A stretch of DNA of 56,983 nucleotides from Cyanobacteria bacterium SIG31 (GTDB lineage Bacteria > Cyanobacteriota > Vampirovibrionia > Gastranaerophilales > Gastranaerophilaceae), in NCBI GenBank assembly GCA_015152465.1, contig SUTX01000015.1, forward strand, positions 1 through 56,983, in the 5' to 3' direction. The notes beneath the pieces were generated by a model that worked only from the letters and a program-made list of their open reading frames with translations, was not told where the DNA came from and did no database searches. Both the position numbers and the translations under genes were made by a program. Below, in pieces: positions 1-8,154 of the stretch. Position 1 is the stretch's first letter. Every line of letters starts with the position of its first letter.

Positions 1-53
1 TTGTTAATATCTTTTAAATCTTCAGTTTTGATTGAATCAGTGATGAATAACAT
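1..53 (-). CDS. Partial CDS at left edge, N-terminus only
   Basis: An ATG on the minus strand at 53 opens a frame that runs off the left edge after about 17 codons, reading MLFITDSIKTEDLKDIN. A GGAG Shine-Dalgarno (minus strand, 63-66) lies 9 nt upstream, so the start is credible. I do not recognise the family from so little sequence. The gene is divergent from the glycosyltransferase and shares the AT-rich region 54-198 with it. Confidence 0.55.
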   Translation of the reverse strand, partial: MLFITDSIKTEDLKDIN

Positions 54-198
54 TAATTAAAGCTCCGATTACTATCTCTTACATATATATAAAGTATATA
101 AACAACAAAAAATTGCCTTTTTTGAGGCGATTTGTTAAGTTTTGTAAAATTAGGGCTCAAAAAGCTTAAAATTCTTAAAAATCTTAATATTTTTTAGG

Positions 199-204
199 TA
201 TAAT
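199..204 (+). promoter_or_regulatory. -10 box of the glycosyltransferase gene
   Basis: A perfect TATAAT lies 20 nt before the ATG at 225. No convincing -35 is visible. A TTTTGTAAAAT word sits upstream at 140-150, and similar words occur before several other genes in this window. Confidence 0.6.
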
Positions 205-224
205 ATACTGGTGCTGGGGTGACT

Positions 225-1598
225 ATGAGAGAAAGAATTCTTTTATTTATTATATTAACTTGTTTAGGTGTGTTTCTTTATATTTTCCAAAACCATGTAA
301 ATACGGTTGTTGGATTCTTGATACTGTGTGCCTGTATGGTAACGTATGGCCTTTATTCTATTGCTGCAACCAAGTATCAAAAACGCAAATTAAAAAAACA
401 TCCTCTTGTTGTAAATGAGAATTACAAGCCTTTTGTGTCTATAATGGTACCTGCGCATAATGAAGAATATGTGATAGCAAATACCATTGAGAATATTAGA
501 GCTATAGACTATCCTAATTTTGAAATAATAGTAATTGATGATAGAAGTTCTGACAATACAGCATCTGTTGTGATGGACTTAGCCTCTAAATATGATAATG
601 TGCATGCTTTAATAAGAGAAAAAGATGCTTTTCCAGGAAAATCGGCCGTTTTGAATGATGCGATGGAAGTAGCAAAAGGTGAGGCAATTCTTGTATTTGA
701 TGCTGATGCAACTGTTGAACCTGATTTTCTAAATAAAATGATTCCTTATCTTGAACCAGCTGATGTAGGTGCTGTTCAAGCGAGAAAAATTATACGAAAT
801 AGTGATTATAATTTTCTTACTAGGTGTCAGAATAATGAATATACCTTAGACACTCATTTACAGGTTGGACGAGATGCTGTAAAAGGAGCTGCAGAGCTTC
901 GTGGTAACGGCGAATTAATAAAAAGAGAAGCTATAAATGATATTGGTGGCTGGAATAATTATACGATTACGGATGATTTAGACATGTCCACAAGACTTCA
1001 TATAAAGGGTTGGGATATTCGTTTTTGTCCGGATGCTTCTGTTTATGAAGAAGGGATTATTTATGTGTACCCACTGTTCAGGCAACGCCGTCGCTGGTTA
1101 GAGGGCACAATTAGAAGATATTTGGAAAATTTTGGTGATGCGATTAGTTCTCAAAAAATGTCACTTAGAGCTAAGCTTGACATGACAATTTATATTACGC
1201 AGTTTATTATGCCGTTATGGTTTATGATGGAAGTTGTATTTAGAATTATTAGACTTGTGACAGATAAGATATGTCCAGGAGCATATAGCTTACACAATGT
1301 TTTGTGGTCGTCTCTTGTGATTGCTTCTGCGGTTGGCTTGGGTTTTTTAATGGCAATAAGATATGCTCTTAGAAGATATGACTTGATTCCTCGTTTAGAG
1401 GCTTTAAAACAAGCTTTTACAACAACTCTATACATGTTAATTATTTGGTTCCCGATGGAATTATTTATATGTGGAAAAATTTTGTTCTTGAAAAAGGACA
1501 TGAATTGGGGTAAAACGGCTCACGGTTTAGTCCTAGAAGAACAAAATAAAATAGATTCAGAAAAAATTGCTGAAAAAGATTTACAAGCAGTAGAATAA
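225..1598 (+). CDS. Membrane-bound family 2 glycosyltransferase (PgaC/BcsA type)
   Basis: This is a processive inverting glycosyltransferase of about 457 aa that would polymerise a sugar (cellulose-, hyaluronan- or poly-GlcNAc-like) at the inner membrane. Two N-terminal membrane segments (about residues 5-48) are followed by a GT-A domain with VIDDRSSDN, the metal-binding DADA, the catalytic-base region ITDDLD and the QRRRW acceptor motif. About three C-terminal membrane helices follow. The ATG at 225 is preferred because GGGGTG precedes it at good spacing. An in-frame GTG at 219 is the alternative. The polymer cannot be told from sequence, and no partner such as PgaB or BcsB is adjacent. apt follows after 17 nt and may be co-transcribed. 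Confidence 0.85.
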   Translation: MRERILLFIILTCLGVFLYIFQNHVNTVVGFLILCACMVTYGLYSIAATKYQKRKLKKHPLVVNENYKPFVSIMVPAHNEEYVIANTIENIRAIDYPNFEIIVIDDRSSDNTASVVMDLASKYDNVHALIREKDAFPGKSAVLNDAMEVAKGEAILVFDADATVEPDFLNKMIPYLEPADVGAVQARKIIRNSDYNFLTRCQNNEYTLDTHLQVGRDAVKGAAELRGNGELIKREAINDIGGWNNYTITDDLDMSTRLHIKGWDIRFCPDASVYEEGIIYVYPLFRQRRRWLEGTIRRYLENFGDAISSQKMSLRAKLDMTIYITQFIMPLWFMMEVVFRIIRLVTDKICPGAYSLHNVLWSSLVIASAVGLGFLMAIRYALRRYDLIPRLEALKQAFTTTLYMLIIWFPMELFICGKILFLKKDMNWGKTAHGLVLEEQNKIDSEKIAEKDLQAVE

Positions 1599-1615
1599 AA
1601 ATTAAGAGGTATAAA

Positions 1616-2167
1616 ATGGCGGTAACAAAGAACGAGCTGGATTATGTGAGAGAAAATGTGAGACAAGTTCCTGATTTCCCAAAACCAGGTATTTTGTTTT
1701 TGGATATAACAACAGCAACTAAAGATGCGAAATCTTTTGAAATATCAATGAATTATCTGTATGAACAATTCAAAGATGAAAGAGTTGATTATGTTGCAGG
1801 TATAGAATCAAGAGGTTTTATATATGGAGCTACTCTTGCAAATAAACTTGGAATAGGTTTTATTCCAATAAGAAAACCAAATAAATTACCTGCAGATACT
1901 GTTAAAGAATCTTATTCGTTGGAATACGGTACAGATACAATCGAAATGCATGCTGACGCAATAAAATCAGGCGACAGGGTTGTTATAATTGATGATTTGC
2001 TTGCAACTGGTGGAACTGCAGTCGCTGCTTGCAATCTTGTTAAGAAAGTTGGTGGTGACGTTGTTGCCGCAGCATTCATAATAGAATTAGATCCTCTCAA
2101 AGGAAGAGAAAAGATTGAGGCAAAAGGGGTAAAAGTTGTTTCAATGTTAAATTATGATTTGGATTAG
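1616..2167 (+). CDS. apt: Adenine phosphoribosyltransferase
   Basis: This 183-aa enzyme makes AMP from adenine and PRPP in cytosolic purine salvage. The PRPP-binding loop VVIIDDLLATGGTA lies at about residues 122-135, and the N-terminal PDFPKPGILFLDIT and GIESRGFIYGA segments are typical of Apt. The length matches the family. The start has AAGAGGT 8 nt upstream. The gene directly follows the glycosyltransferase and ends at a hairpin terminator. Confidence 0.95.
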   Translation: MAVTKNELDYVRENVRQVPDFPKPGILFLDITTATKDAKSFEISMNYLYEQFKDERVDYVAGIESRGFIYGATLANKLGIGFIPIRKPNKLPADTVKESYSLEYGTDTIEMHADAIKSGDRVVIIDDLLATGGTAVAACNLVKKVGGDVVAAAFIIELDPLKGREKIEAKGVKVVSMLNYDLD

Positions 2168-2194
2168 ATTTTTTACACATATCATATTATATTG

Positions 2195-2222
2195 CGGTCA
2201 GGCTGGATGTCTGGCCGTTTTT
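2195..2222 (+). terminator. Rho-independent terminator after apt
   Basis: The stem CGGTCAG/CTGGCCG has one G-U pair and a 9-nt loop, and is followed by TTTTT. It lies 28 nt after the apt stop codon. Confidence 0.75.
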
Positions 2223-2262
2223 CTGTATTAAAAGTTATTCAAAACTTTTGATGATTTTGTAA

Positions 2263-2394
2263 ATAATTTTTACGTTAAAACCTTTACCACCGGTTTCAAA
2301 AGTTTTTCCTAAAACATTGCAAGAAGCTCAAAAGGGACAAATAACAAAAGGGGTAGTTGAAGACATATTTAAAAGTTTTAATAAGATAGGATAA
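2263..2394 (+). pseudogene. Possible 3' remnant of a lost gene
   Basis: One frame stays open for 43 codons and reads like protein, for example PLPPVSKVFPKTLQEAQKGQ followed by a KGVVEDIFKSF segment. It ends with TAA inside a perfect terminator. It has no ATG/GTG start or Shine-Dalgarno; only an internal TTG exists. It looks like the C-terminal end of a deleted gene that kept its terminator. I do not recognise the parent family, and a chance open frame is possible. Confidence 0.35.
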
Positions 2395-2429
2395 AACTAA
2401 GAGGTGCTTTTCTAGCACCTCTTAGTTTT
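2393..2429. terminator. Bidirectional terminator
   Basis: A perfect 15-bp inverted repeat (AAAACTAAGAGGTGC, 7-nt loop, and its complement) ends in TTTT on both strands. It lies between the rightward gene remnant and the leftward transglycosylase gene. Confidence 0.9.
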
Positions 2430-2433
2430 CATA

Positions 2434-3039
2434 TTATAAAATTTCCATCACCGGATCGATTTCTCTCTGTTCCGGAATTTCTTTTAAGTCTGGCAATTCA
2501 ATAGGTTTTGGAGAATTATTTACCTCTGTCTCAGTGTCAATTGCGGCTTTTTTAGAATATTTTGCTATTGCAGGATCAGGATTGTTTTTCATTTTCTGGT
2601 AATCTTGCATAATTACATTTACGAAGCGTTTTGTTTCTCTAAAAGGAGGTATTGTACCGCCATATTTTTTTACATTGCCAGGCCCAGCATTATACGCTGC
2701 TAATGCTAGTTCGGTTGAGCCAAACATTTTGTACATCATTTTATAGTATGTCAAACCAGCTTTAATATTTTCATTTAAATAATAAGGATTATATCCTATT
2801 TTTTTAGCTGTTGAAGGAAGTACTTGGAAAACCCCGACTGCTCCGTAAGGGCTCTTTAGTTCGTGTTTGAATCCTGATTCTTTCTTTGCGATACTTAACG
2901 CAAGAGCAGGATCAACTCCCATTTCCATAGAATGCTTTACAATGCTTTCTTTGACAACATCTTCTGAGATTGCTGCCTGTGCATTCACTGTTAGGAATGA
3001 TACTAATGCAATAGCTGTTAAGACTATCTTTTTAATCAT
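2434..3039 (-). CDS. Secreted lytic transglycosylase (SLT domain)
   Basis: This is a periplasmic murein lytic transglycosylase of 201 aa from the start at 3039. The frame stays open upstream to 3186, but the ATG at 3039 has a GAGG Shine-Dalgarno and begins a signal peptide (MIKKIVLTAIALVSFLTVNA). The SLT fold follows, with the catalytic Glu in IAKKESGFKH, then GVFQVLP and LAAYNAGPGNVKKYGG. The C-terminal ~60 residues are polar and rich in Glu and Pro. It would cut peptidoglycan glycan strands to anhydro-muropeptides. A long leader and a strong promoter lie upstream. Confidence 0.9.
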   Translation of the reverse strand: MIKKIVLTAIALVSFLTVNAQAAISEDVVKESIVKHSMEMGVDPALALSIAKKESGFKHELKSPYGAVGVFQVLPSTAKKIGYNPYYLNENIKAGLTYYKMMYKMFGSTELALAAYNAGPGNVKKYGGTIPPFRETKRFVNVIMQDYQKMKNNPDPAIAKYSKKAAIDTETEVNNSPKPIELPDLKEIPEQREIDPVMEIL

Positions 3040-3257
3040 CGAAATCCTCGTCGTTATTGTAAATTGGATTCTGTATGTTACTTCAAAAATCCTCCCTACG
3101 GTTTCGCTATGTTCTCGTTTGGATCCTATCGAGACGTCTTTCCTAAATTCTTGCGTGGCATGCCTTTTTGTGATGTCGTCGCTCAAACTTGTTAGGCTAC
3201 TCTTCCCGTTATTCCCCGCACTCCGGCTTGGATAAATAACTATACAGAAATTGTATC
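3040..3257 (-). promoter_or_regulatory. Long GC-rich 5' leader of the lytic transglycosylase gene
   Basis: The predicted transcript start near 3257 leaves about 218 nt before the ATG. Roughly 3080-3235 is clearly richer in GC than its surroundings and contains GCCGGAG, GCGGGG, GGCATGCC and AACCGTAGGGAGG on the transcribed strand. It may be a structured regulatory RNA. It does not match the c-di-AMP (ydaO), cobalamin or c-di-GMP riboswitch cores I know. Its function is unknown. Confidence 0.4.
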
Positions 3258-3263
3258 AACATG

Positions 3264-3292
3264 ATTATATTCTAAACAAAACTGTTTTTCAA
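3264..3292 (-). promoter_or_regulatory. Promoter of the lytic transglycosylase gene
   Basis: A -35 TTGAAA (3287-3292) and a -10 TATAAT (3264-3269) are separated by exactly 17 bp on the minus strand. Confidence 0.8.
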
Positions 3293-3320
3293 GTTTTGTA
3301 ACAATAGATAGGTTATATGT

Positions 3321-3659
3321 CTAATAAATTAAAGAAAATTCCCTATTTATGAGTTTTCTAGAATTTTCAATAAAATCTAGTTCGCTAACATACAATTCTA
3401 CACACTTATCTATCTTCATTGTATTGAATAAAACAAAGATATCTGATGGAATGTTAAATATTCCAATTTTTTTATTGTGGGCAACTTGTTTTAGACTTTC
3501 AATAAAATCTATAGTGCAATCATTAACATTGGCAAGGTCAATGGCGATTTCTCGTTTTTCATTTAATATATCACTGAACAATCTATCTGACTCATATTTA
3601 TTGAGTATATTGTTCAAAGGGGCAAAAATACACAGTTTATTGTTTTCTCTAATTTCCAT
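3321..3659 (-). CDS. STAS-domain protein, anti-anti-sigma-like
   Basis: This is a 112-aa single-domain protein with an STAS-like pattern. A central strand IAIDLANVNDCTIDFIESL corresponds to the segment of SpoIIAA-like proteins that carries the regulatory Ser/Thr, and it is followed by helices and GIFNIPSDIFVLFNTM. The relevant position appears to be occupied by C-T. Such proteins bind partner proteins or antisigma kinases in the cytosol. No sigma factor or RsbW-type kinase is adjacent. There is no Shine-Dalgarno; a TATGAT box (3666-3671) ends 6 nt before the ATG, so the mRNA may be leaderless. Confidence 0.6.
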   Translation of the reverse strand: MEIRENNKLCIFAPLNNILNKYESDRLFSDILNEKREIAIDLANVNDCTIDFIESLKQVAHNKKIGIFNIPSDIFVLFNTMKIDKCVELYVSELDFIENSRKLINREFSLIY

Positions 3660-3753
3660 ATTACTATCATATTATTTTTTGATTAAAATTTTAATTATTC
3701 TAAAATATAAAACTTCTACAACCAAAGTCTGAGATTGTGTAAAAAGACACCAA

Positions 3754-4199
3754 ATCAATAAATATGTTGTCTTTTTTTATTTCTTTTTATTCGGCACTTT
3801 TTTGTGCCGGCAAAAAAGTGCCACAAAAAACCTCGTGAGCTATAGCTTCGTTCGCTAATTATCTGTAATGTTCGACCCGAGCGACTGAACTCCCTTCGGT
3901 CAAACAACAGTCGCCTTGTAGCTGTCTCACATAACAGTAATTGCTCACTACGCAAGGCTCACAAATATGCAAAGCCGAGCATTGTTTGAGGACGAAGCTC
4001 GAGTTTGCGAGACTAAGAGATTGGACGTAGTCCAATAAAAATAAACGCCTGTAGGGCGTAGGAAACAATTGCGTGTTTTTTTCTTTTCTTTCGTACTTTC
4101 TTTTCTTTTTTACCTCGCAAATAAAAAAGAAAAGAAAGTTCAAACATATACAAAAAAAATTAAATTTATAAATTTAAAAAAGACAACATATTTATTGAT
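3754..4199. mobile_element. Non-coding island with 24-bp terminal inverted repeats (MITE-like)
   Basis: A perfect 24-bp inverted repeat bounds this 446-bp segment: ATCAATAAATATGTTGTC plus six T at 3754-3777, and its complement at 4176-4199. Just inside each end is a strong hairpin (CGGCAC..GTGCCG and AAAAAAGTGCC on the left; ACTTTCTTTTC..GAAAAGAAAGT at about 4096-4140 on the right). The centre (3830-4060) is GC-rich with short repeated inverted words. No convincing gene or transposase is present, and no clear target duplication is seen. It fills most of the 594-bp gap between the STAS and permease genes. A similar structure occurs at 20452-20672. Confidence 0.5.
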
Positions 4200-4226
4200 A
4201 AGTTTTCTAAACTTATCCAGCTTTTG

Positions 4227-4235
4227 TGTTATAAT
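4227..4235 (+). promoter_or_regulatory. Extended -10 promoter of the LptF/LptG-type gene
   Basis: TGTTATAAT fits the TGnTATAAT extended -10 consensus. It ends 17 nt before the TTG start at 4253. Confidence 0.7.
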
Positions 4236-4252
4236 TTTTTTGAGGGAAAGTC

Positions 4253-5371
4253 TTGAAAAAATTTATTCTAAAAACTATTGTAAAATATCGTAGAATGAAG
4301 CTTTTAGATAAATATATCTTGAAGCAAGTTATAACAATGTTTATCATGGGTGTGTTGGTATTTACTTCTATTATTTTTGCTTCAGATACTTTCATAACTC
4401 TGATTAAGCAAATTTCAAGATATGGTATTCCGTTTAAAATTGCTTTTATGATAATAATTTTGCATTTACCGTCTGTTTTTGTAATGACAATTCCAATGGG
4501 AGTTTTACTTTCGACGGTAATGACCCTAAATGGGCTTAGCTTAAGCTCAGAAATAACTGTTATGCGTGCTTGCGGTATAGGTTTAAATAGAATCGCAAGG
4601 CCTATTTTTACATTTGCTATAGTTATGGCTTTAGCAAGCTTTTTTATCAACGAAACGGTTGTTCCTGTTATGACTAAGCAGTCAACAGACTTGGCTTTAT
4701 ATGCTTTTGGACAAAAAAATATTCCAGAGGGGAAAGAAAATTTTACTTTTAAAGAAATTAAAGAGGGTGGAAAACTTAAACGCTTATTCTATGTTGGTGA
4801 CTGCACAGATAAGACTTTGCATAATATAACAGTTTTAGACGCTTCTAAAGAAGGTACAATTCAAATTTTGCAGGCAAGAGAAGGCAAGACTTCTCCAATG
4901 GGTTGGAGATTCCAAAAAGGTGCAATCTATACCATTACAGATAGTGGAAAAACTCTAGATACAACATTATTCAATGATTCTACATTTATGTTTGGTATGG
5001 ATTTGTCAAAAGAAATGGAAAAAAACCAAGCTGGAGAACGTAATTTTATTCAACTTGCGAAATTTATTTCAAAAGAAAATCGTCCAGAGCTAAGGATTGA
5101 TTTGTATGATAAAATTGCACTACCATTAACAACAATTGTTCTTGTCCTTATTGGTGTGCCTTTAGCTATAACTCCTCCTCGTGTTAGATATAATAGAGGG
5201 TTCTTGTTCAGTATTTTAATTATTTTTGCATATTATTTAATCAGAGCTCTTTCTATATCATTTGGAGAAGCAGGTGCTCTTATTCCTGTTTTGGCAGCAT
5301 TTATGCCTAATATTATATTAACAATTGTTGGAGTAGGTTTGTACTATCGTAAAGTTTACACGATATGCTAA
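4253..5371 (+). CDS. LptF/LptG family LPS-export permease
   Basis: This is an inner-membrane subunit (372 aa) of the Lpt transporter that extracts LPS from the inner membrane with LptB and passes it to the periplasmic bridge. Membrane helices lie at about residues 27-50, 60-90 and 105-140. A periplasmic beta-jellyroll-like region follows (about 150-280), and three C-terminal helices begin near LPLTTIVLVLIGVPLAI. The N-terminus KLLDKYILKQ is typical. The start is TTG: GAGGG lies 6-7 nt upstream, whereas the next ATG at 4295 has no ribosome site. E. coli has an LptF/LptG pair; only one copy is present here. Confidence 0.88.
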   Translation: MKKFILKTIVKYRRMKLLDKYILKQVITMFIMGVLVFTSIIFASDTFITLIKQISRYGIPFKIAFMIIILHLPSVFVMTIPMGVLLSTVMTLNGLSLSSEITVMRACGIGLNRIARPIFTFAIVMALASFFINETVVPVMTKQSTDLALYAFGQKNIPEGKENFTFKEIKEGGKLKRLFYVGDCTDKTLHNITVLDASKEGTIQILQAREGKTSPMGWRFQKGAIYTITDSGKTLDTTLFNDSTFMFGMDLSKEMEKNQAGERNFIQLAKFISKENRPELRIDLYDKIALPLTTIVLVLIGVPLAITPPRVRYNRGFLFSILIIFAYYLIRALSISFGEAGALIPVLAAFMPNIILTIVGVGLYYRKVYTIC

Positions 5372-5390
5372 TATATGCTATATTAAGTGT

Positions 5391-6161
5391 ATGAGGACTT
5401 ACTTAAACGGAAGTATAAAAAATGGCAATATAATGCGTTGGTCAATGAACCCACTGGTTGTTTATATTGCTCCTATGAAATTTTATTCAAAACCTGGAGA
5501 GGATGCTAAGTACCGTAAAATGGTTATAGATGCTTTGAACACTTGGGCTGCTGCAAGTGGAGGAAAGCTTTCTTTTAGGATAACTAATGTTTTGTTAGAA
5601 TCAAATATTAATGTAGATTGGAAACGTGTTGATAGGCAAGCTTTAGGACATTGTTACTTTAATTGGGATTCTCAAGGGAGATTATATGGAGCAGAAGTTT
5701 CAATAGGGTTAACTGACGGAAGAATTCACAAACAATACGATAGTGAGATAGAAGTTTATCATACAATTTTGCATGAAATTGGACATGCTTTAGGACTTGG
5801 ACACAGCCCTTATAAAGAGGATATAATGTATACGCCACATCAATACGGGAATGCGTCGTTGTCACCTAATGACAAGTATTCTATACAGTGGTTATATCGA
5901 TTACCTGCGGGAGCACCAGTAAAAAAATTTGCTGAAAAGTACTCAATGTCTACGTCATCTGATATTGATTCTGTGATAAGAAAAATTGATTCAAAGAAAG
6001 AAAATACTGAACCAACAACTAAGATGCAAATTCAAACGAGTAGAGATTTACTGCAAGAAGCATCCAATATTGGAGATTTAAAAAGATATAATATGATGCT
6101 CCAGAATATTTCTTTATCACAAAATGTTAAGAATTATATCAAAAATAATCGAAATACTTAA
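5391..6161 (+). CDS. Matrixin-like zinc metalloprotease (metzincin, M10-type)
   Basis: This 256-aa protein has the metzincin signature HEIGHALGLGHS (about residues 129-140) with three zinc-binding His and the catalytic Glu, followed by DIMY as Met-turn. The N-terminal half resembles a matrixin catalytic domain (YRKMVIDALNTWAAASGGKL, FNWDSQGRLYGAEV). The ~75 C-terminal residues are helical and polar. No signal peptide or pro-domain is visible, so export, if any, is by another route. The ATG has no Shine-Dalgarno; TATATT (5379-5384) ends 6 nt before it, which suggests a leaderless mRNA. The gene begins 20 nt after the permease gene. Confidence 0.85.
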   Translation: MRTYLNGSIKNGNIMRWSMNPLVVYIAPMKFYSKPGEDAKYRKMVIDALNTWAAASGGKLSFRITNVLLESNINVDWKRVDRQALGHCYFNWDSQGRLYGAEVSIGLTDGRIHKQYDSEIEVYHTILHEIGHALGLGHSPYKEDIMYTPHQYGNASLSPNDKYSIQWLYRLPAGAPVKKFAEKYSMSTSSDIDSVIRKIDSKKENTEPTTKMQIQTSRDLLQEASNIGDLKRYNMMLQNISLSQNVKNYIKNNRNT

Positions 6162-6204
6162 TAAAAAGGCAATTTTATAAGGAAAAATTTTTTTAATATA
6201 GTAT

Positions 6205-6960
6205 ATGAAAGATGTTGGGTTTGTAAAATTAAAAGGAAATCAGAATGACTTGGTTGATATGGATTGTTTTCAATCATCCAATCCTTTGTCCAGCCAAAAT
6301 TTGAATAATAAATCTGTTTTAACAGACTATACTCAATCAATAAAAAGGCCGAAGTTTGACCAGGATATTGCAGAAATAGTCGAAGTTGTCCGTATATTAA
6401 ATAATATGGCTCCGTTAAGAATGCCAGTTTATAATTTTAATATTGATGAAATTAATGGAGAAAGGTTCTATAAACCTGATGGGAATCTTTTATTAGTAAG
6501 AGAATGGGATAGTGATGTAGTAAGAGATTATTATGCATCTTCCGATGCAACAACCGTTACGAGAATCTTAGAACATGATAAACATTCAGGTCGTTTGAGA
6601 ACAAAAATTGAGCCGATAACTAGAGAAGGAAGTAGGCTAAATACTAATATTACAATTTTTGATGAAAAAATAAATAATAAGTATATTTTAATGCAACTTT
6701 CTGATAACGGCATAGTAAATAATATTTCTGAATTTACTGGTAAGGGTAAATCGTTCCAAACATTGTTCAGAAATGTTGAAACATTCAAACCTGTTCGATA
6801 TCTTGAAGGAAAAGAAGATAAAGAAAATGGTTTTGTTATGGTAGATTGCTTGTTTGATTCAAATGGAGCTGTTGCAAGAATAAGAAGATATACAAACAAA
6901 AAAGAAGTAAGTATAGAATATACTGAAGATAAAAAGAATATTACGGTTAAAACTAAATAA
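6205..6960 (+). CDS. Hypothetical protein, 251 aa
   Basis: Not recognised. The protein is soluble, with no signal peptide or membrane segment. An Asn-rich, probably disordered start (about residues 1-45) precedes a region with alternating hydrophobic and polar residues that suggests beta-rich structure (GNLLLVREWDSDVVRDYY, RRYTNKKEVSIEYTEDKK). There is no clear Shine-Dalgarno. AT-rich TAATAT at 6194-6199 may serve as -10 with a very short leader. It follows the matrixin gene on the same strand and meets the 6988-8142 gene end to end. Confidence 0.7.
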   Translation: MKDVGFVKLKGNQNDLVDMDCFQSSNPLSSQNLNNKSVLTDYTQSIKRPKFDQDIAEIVEVVRILNNMAPLRMPVYNFNIDEINGERFYKPDGNLLLVREWDSDVVRDYYASSDATTVTRILEHDKHSGRLRTKIEPITREGSRLNTNITIFDEKINNKYILMQLSDNGIVNNISEFTGKGKSFQTLFRNVETFKPVRYLEGKEDKENGFVMVDCLFDSNGAVARIRRYTNKKEVSIEYTEDKKNITVKTK

Positions 6961-6987
6961 AAAATTTTTTTAATTAGAAATTACTGG

Positions 6988-8142
6988 TTATATATCAAAA
7001 GGATCGTCTTCTTTATAATAATTCTTTTTACGTTTTTTCATTTTTGAATTACGTTTTTTTATATCTTCTGAAACATTTTTATAAGCATTATCAAGCGAGA
7101 TTTTCATTAGAGGTTTATTTTTAGTTCTATCGTTTACAATGAGCCAATAGGAGTGTTTTACATTATTAACGGCAAAAGAAATTTTCCCTGCTCTTCTATC
7201 ACCAGGTTTAAACTGAGAAAATACGAGTTTTGTATCTCCGAAAATTGATGGGTTAAAAATTGCATTGTAATCATTCATTAGAGCAATATCCATTCCAGAA
7301 AAGCTTTTATCTGACATATTTGTAATCGCAATTGATAAAGTTAGAGTGTTTACTTCGCCAAAAGGATCTTTTTCGTATAAAATATTTGAGATGCGAATAT
7401 CAATTCCTGGATATTTTAGTTCTTTTTGTTTTAAAGCATCATCTCTATAAACAGGCAAATCTACACTATTTAATATTTTAACTTTTATTTCGTCTCCTGG
7501 TGCAATGAGAACATCCTTCCCTTTGCGATATAGAGCCATGCCAAGTCCAACGCCTGTTCCGACAGCAGCACCCCCAGCAAGTGTCCAGCCTTGAGAAGCT
7601 ATGGCGGATTCTATTCCTAAAGCTTGAGCTGCAAAAATTCCTCCAAGAACAGCACCTCCTGCTGTATATCCGATATCCTGAGCTACAATTTTGGTTGCAG
7701 CTTTTATTGGGTGAAGCTTTGTGGACATTTTACCTTCTATTGGGATTTCTCTACCATCTGGTGTTACAAGGTAATCAAAAGTTAAATCAATATAACCGTC
7801 ACGCCCTAGCCTTTTGGCTTCGCCAGAATCTTTTATTATTCCGTGTGCAACGGTTCCTTTTGGGACGATTATTCCTTTATCACCCATTACATCGCTTGTA
7901 ACTTCGGCAAAGAACTCGTCGCCTTCGAAAGAAAAACTACCGTCAATAACTTGTGATACTGTCATTTCAATAGTATCTCTTTTTTCAAGAGTCTCGGTTT
8001 TCCCTGTGTACATTTTTTCATCTAGGCCTGAAGAATATTCATCACTGTATTCTGCGTGCCCTTGAAAAACATCTCCCGAAGCAATGATTGCATTATTGGT
8101 TAAAAAGATACTTAGTATTAATAAAGCTAGCTTTCTTTTCAT
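6988..8142 (-). CDS. Secreted protein with a glycine-zipper segment, function unknown
   Basis: This is a 384-aa exported protein with the signal peptide MKRKLALLILSIFLTNNAII. A beta-rich domain (about 60-150) contains VPKGTVAHGIIKDSGEAKRL, similar in style to TrbI/VirB10-like or SH3-like surface folds. A Gly/Ala-rich helical segment (about 158-205, AGGAVLGGIFAAQALG and GGAAVGTGVGLGMALY) resembles a glycine zipper that inserts in membranes. A second beta-rich domain follows, and the C-terminus is very basic (KKRNSKMKKRKKNYY). An envelope role is an inference. The gene ends 12 nt before the start of the next one on this strand, yqeK being upstream. Confidence 0.7.
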   Translation of the reverse strand: MKRKLALLILSIFLTNNAIIASGDVFQGHAEYSDEYSSGLDEKMYTGKTETLEKRDTIEMTVSQVIDGSFSFEGDEFFAEVTSDVMGDKGIIVPKGTVAHGIIKDSGEAKRLGRDGYIDLTFDYLVTPDGREIPIEGKMSTKLHPIKAATKIVAQDIGYTAGGAVLGGIFAAQALGIESAIASQGWTLAGGAAVGTGVGLGMALYRKGKDVLIAPGDEIKVKILNSVDLPVYRDDALKQKELKYPGIDIRISNILYEKDPFGEVNTLTLSIAITNMSDKSFSGMDIALMNDYNAIFNPSIFGDTKLVFSQFKPGDRRAGKISFAVNNVKHSYWLIVNDRTKNKPLMKISLDNAYKNVSEDIKKRNSKMKKRKKNYYKEDDPFDI

Positions 8143-8154
8143 AATAAAATTATA

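Noticed and set aside
3040..3240. c-di-AMP (ydaO) riboswitch in the transglycosylase leader
   Set aside because: The position fits, but the conserved ACAGCTAACCTCG-type core and flanking motifs of that class are not present on the transcribed strand.
3349..3732. Plus-strand frame opposite the STAS gene
   Set aside because: It mirrors the better-supported STAS protein and its composition is typical of an antisense shadow.
3755..4143. Coding frames in the inverted-repeat island
   Set aside because: They run through hairpins and GC-rich dyads, lack ribosome sites and give unnatural protein sequences.
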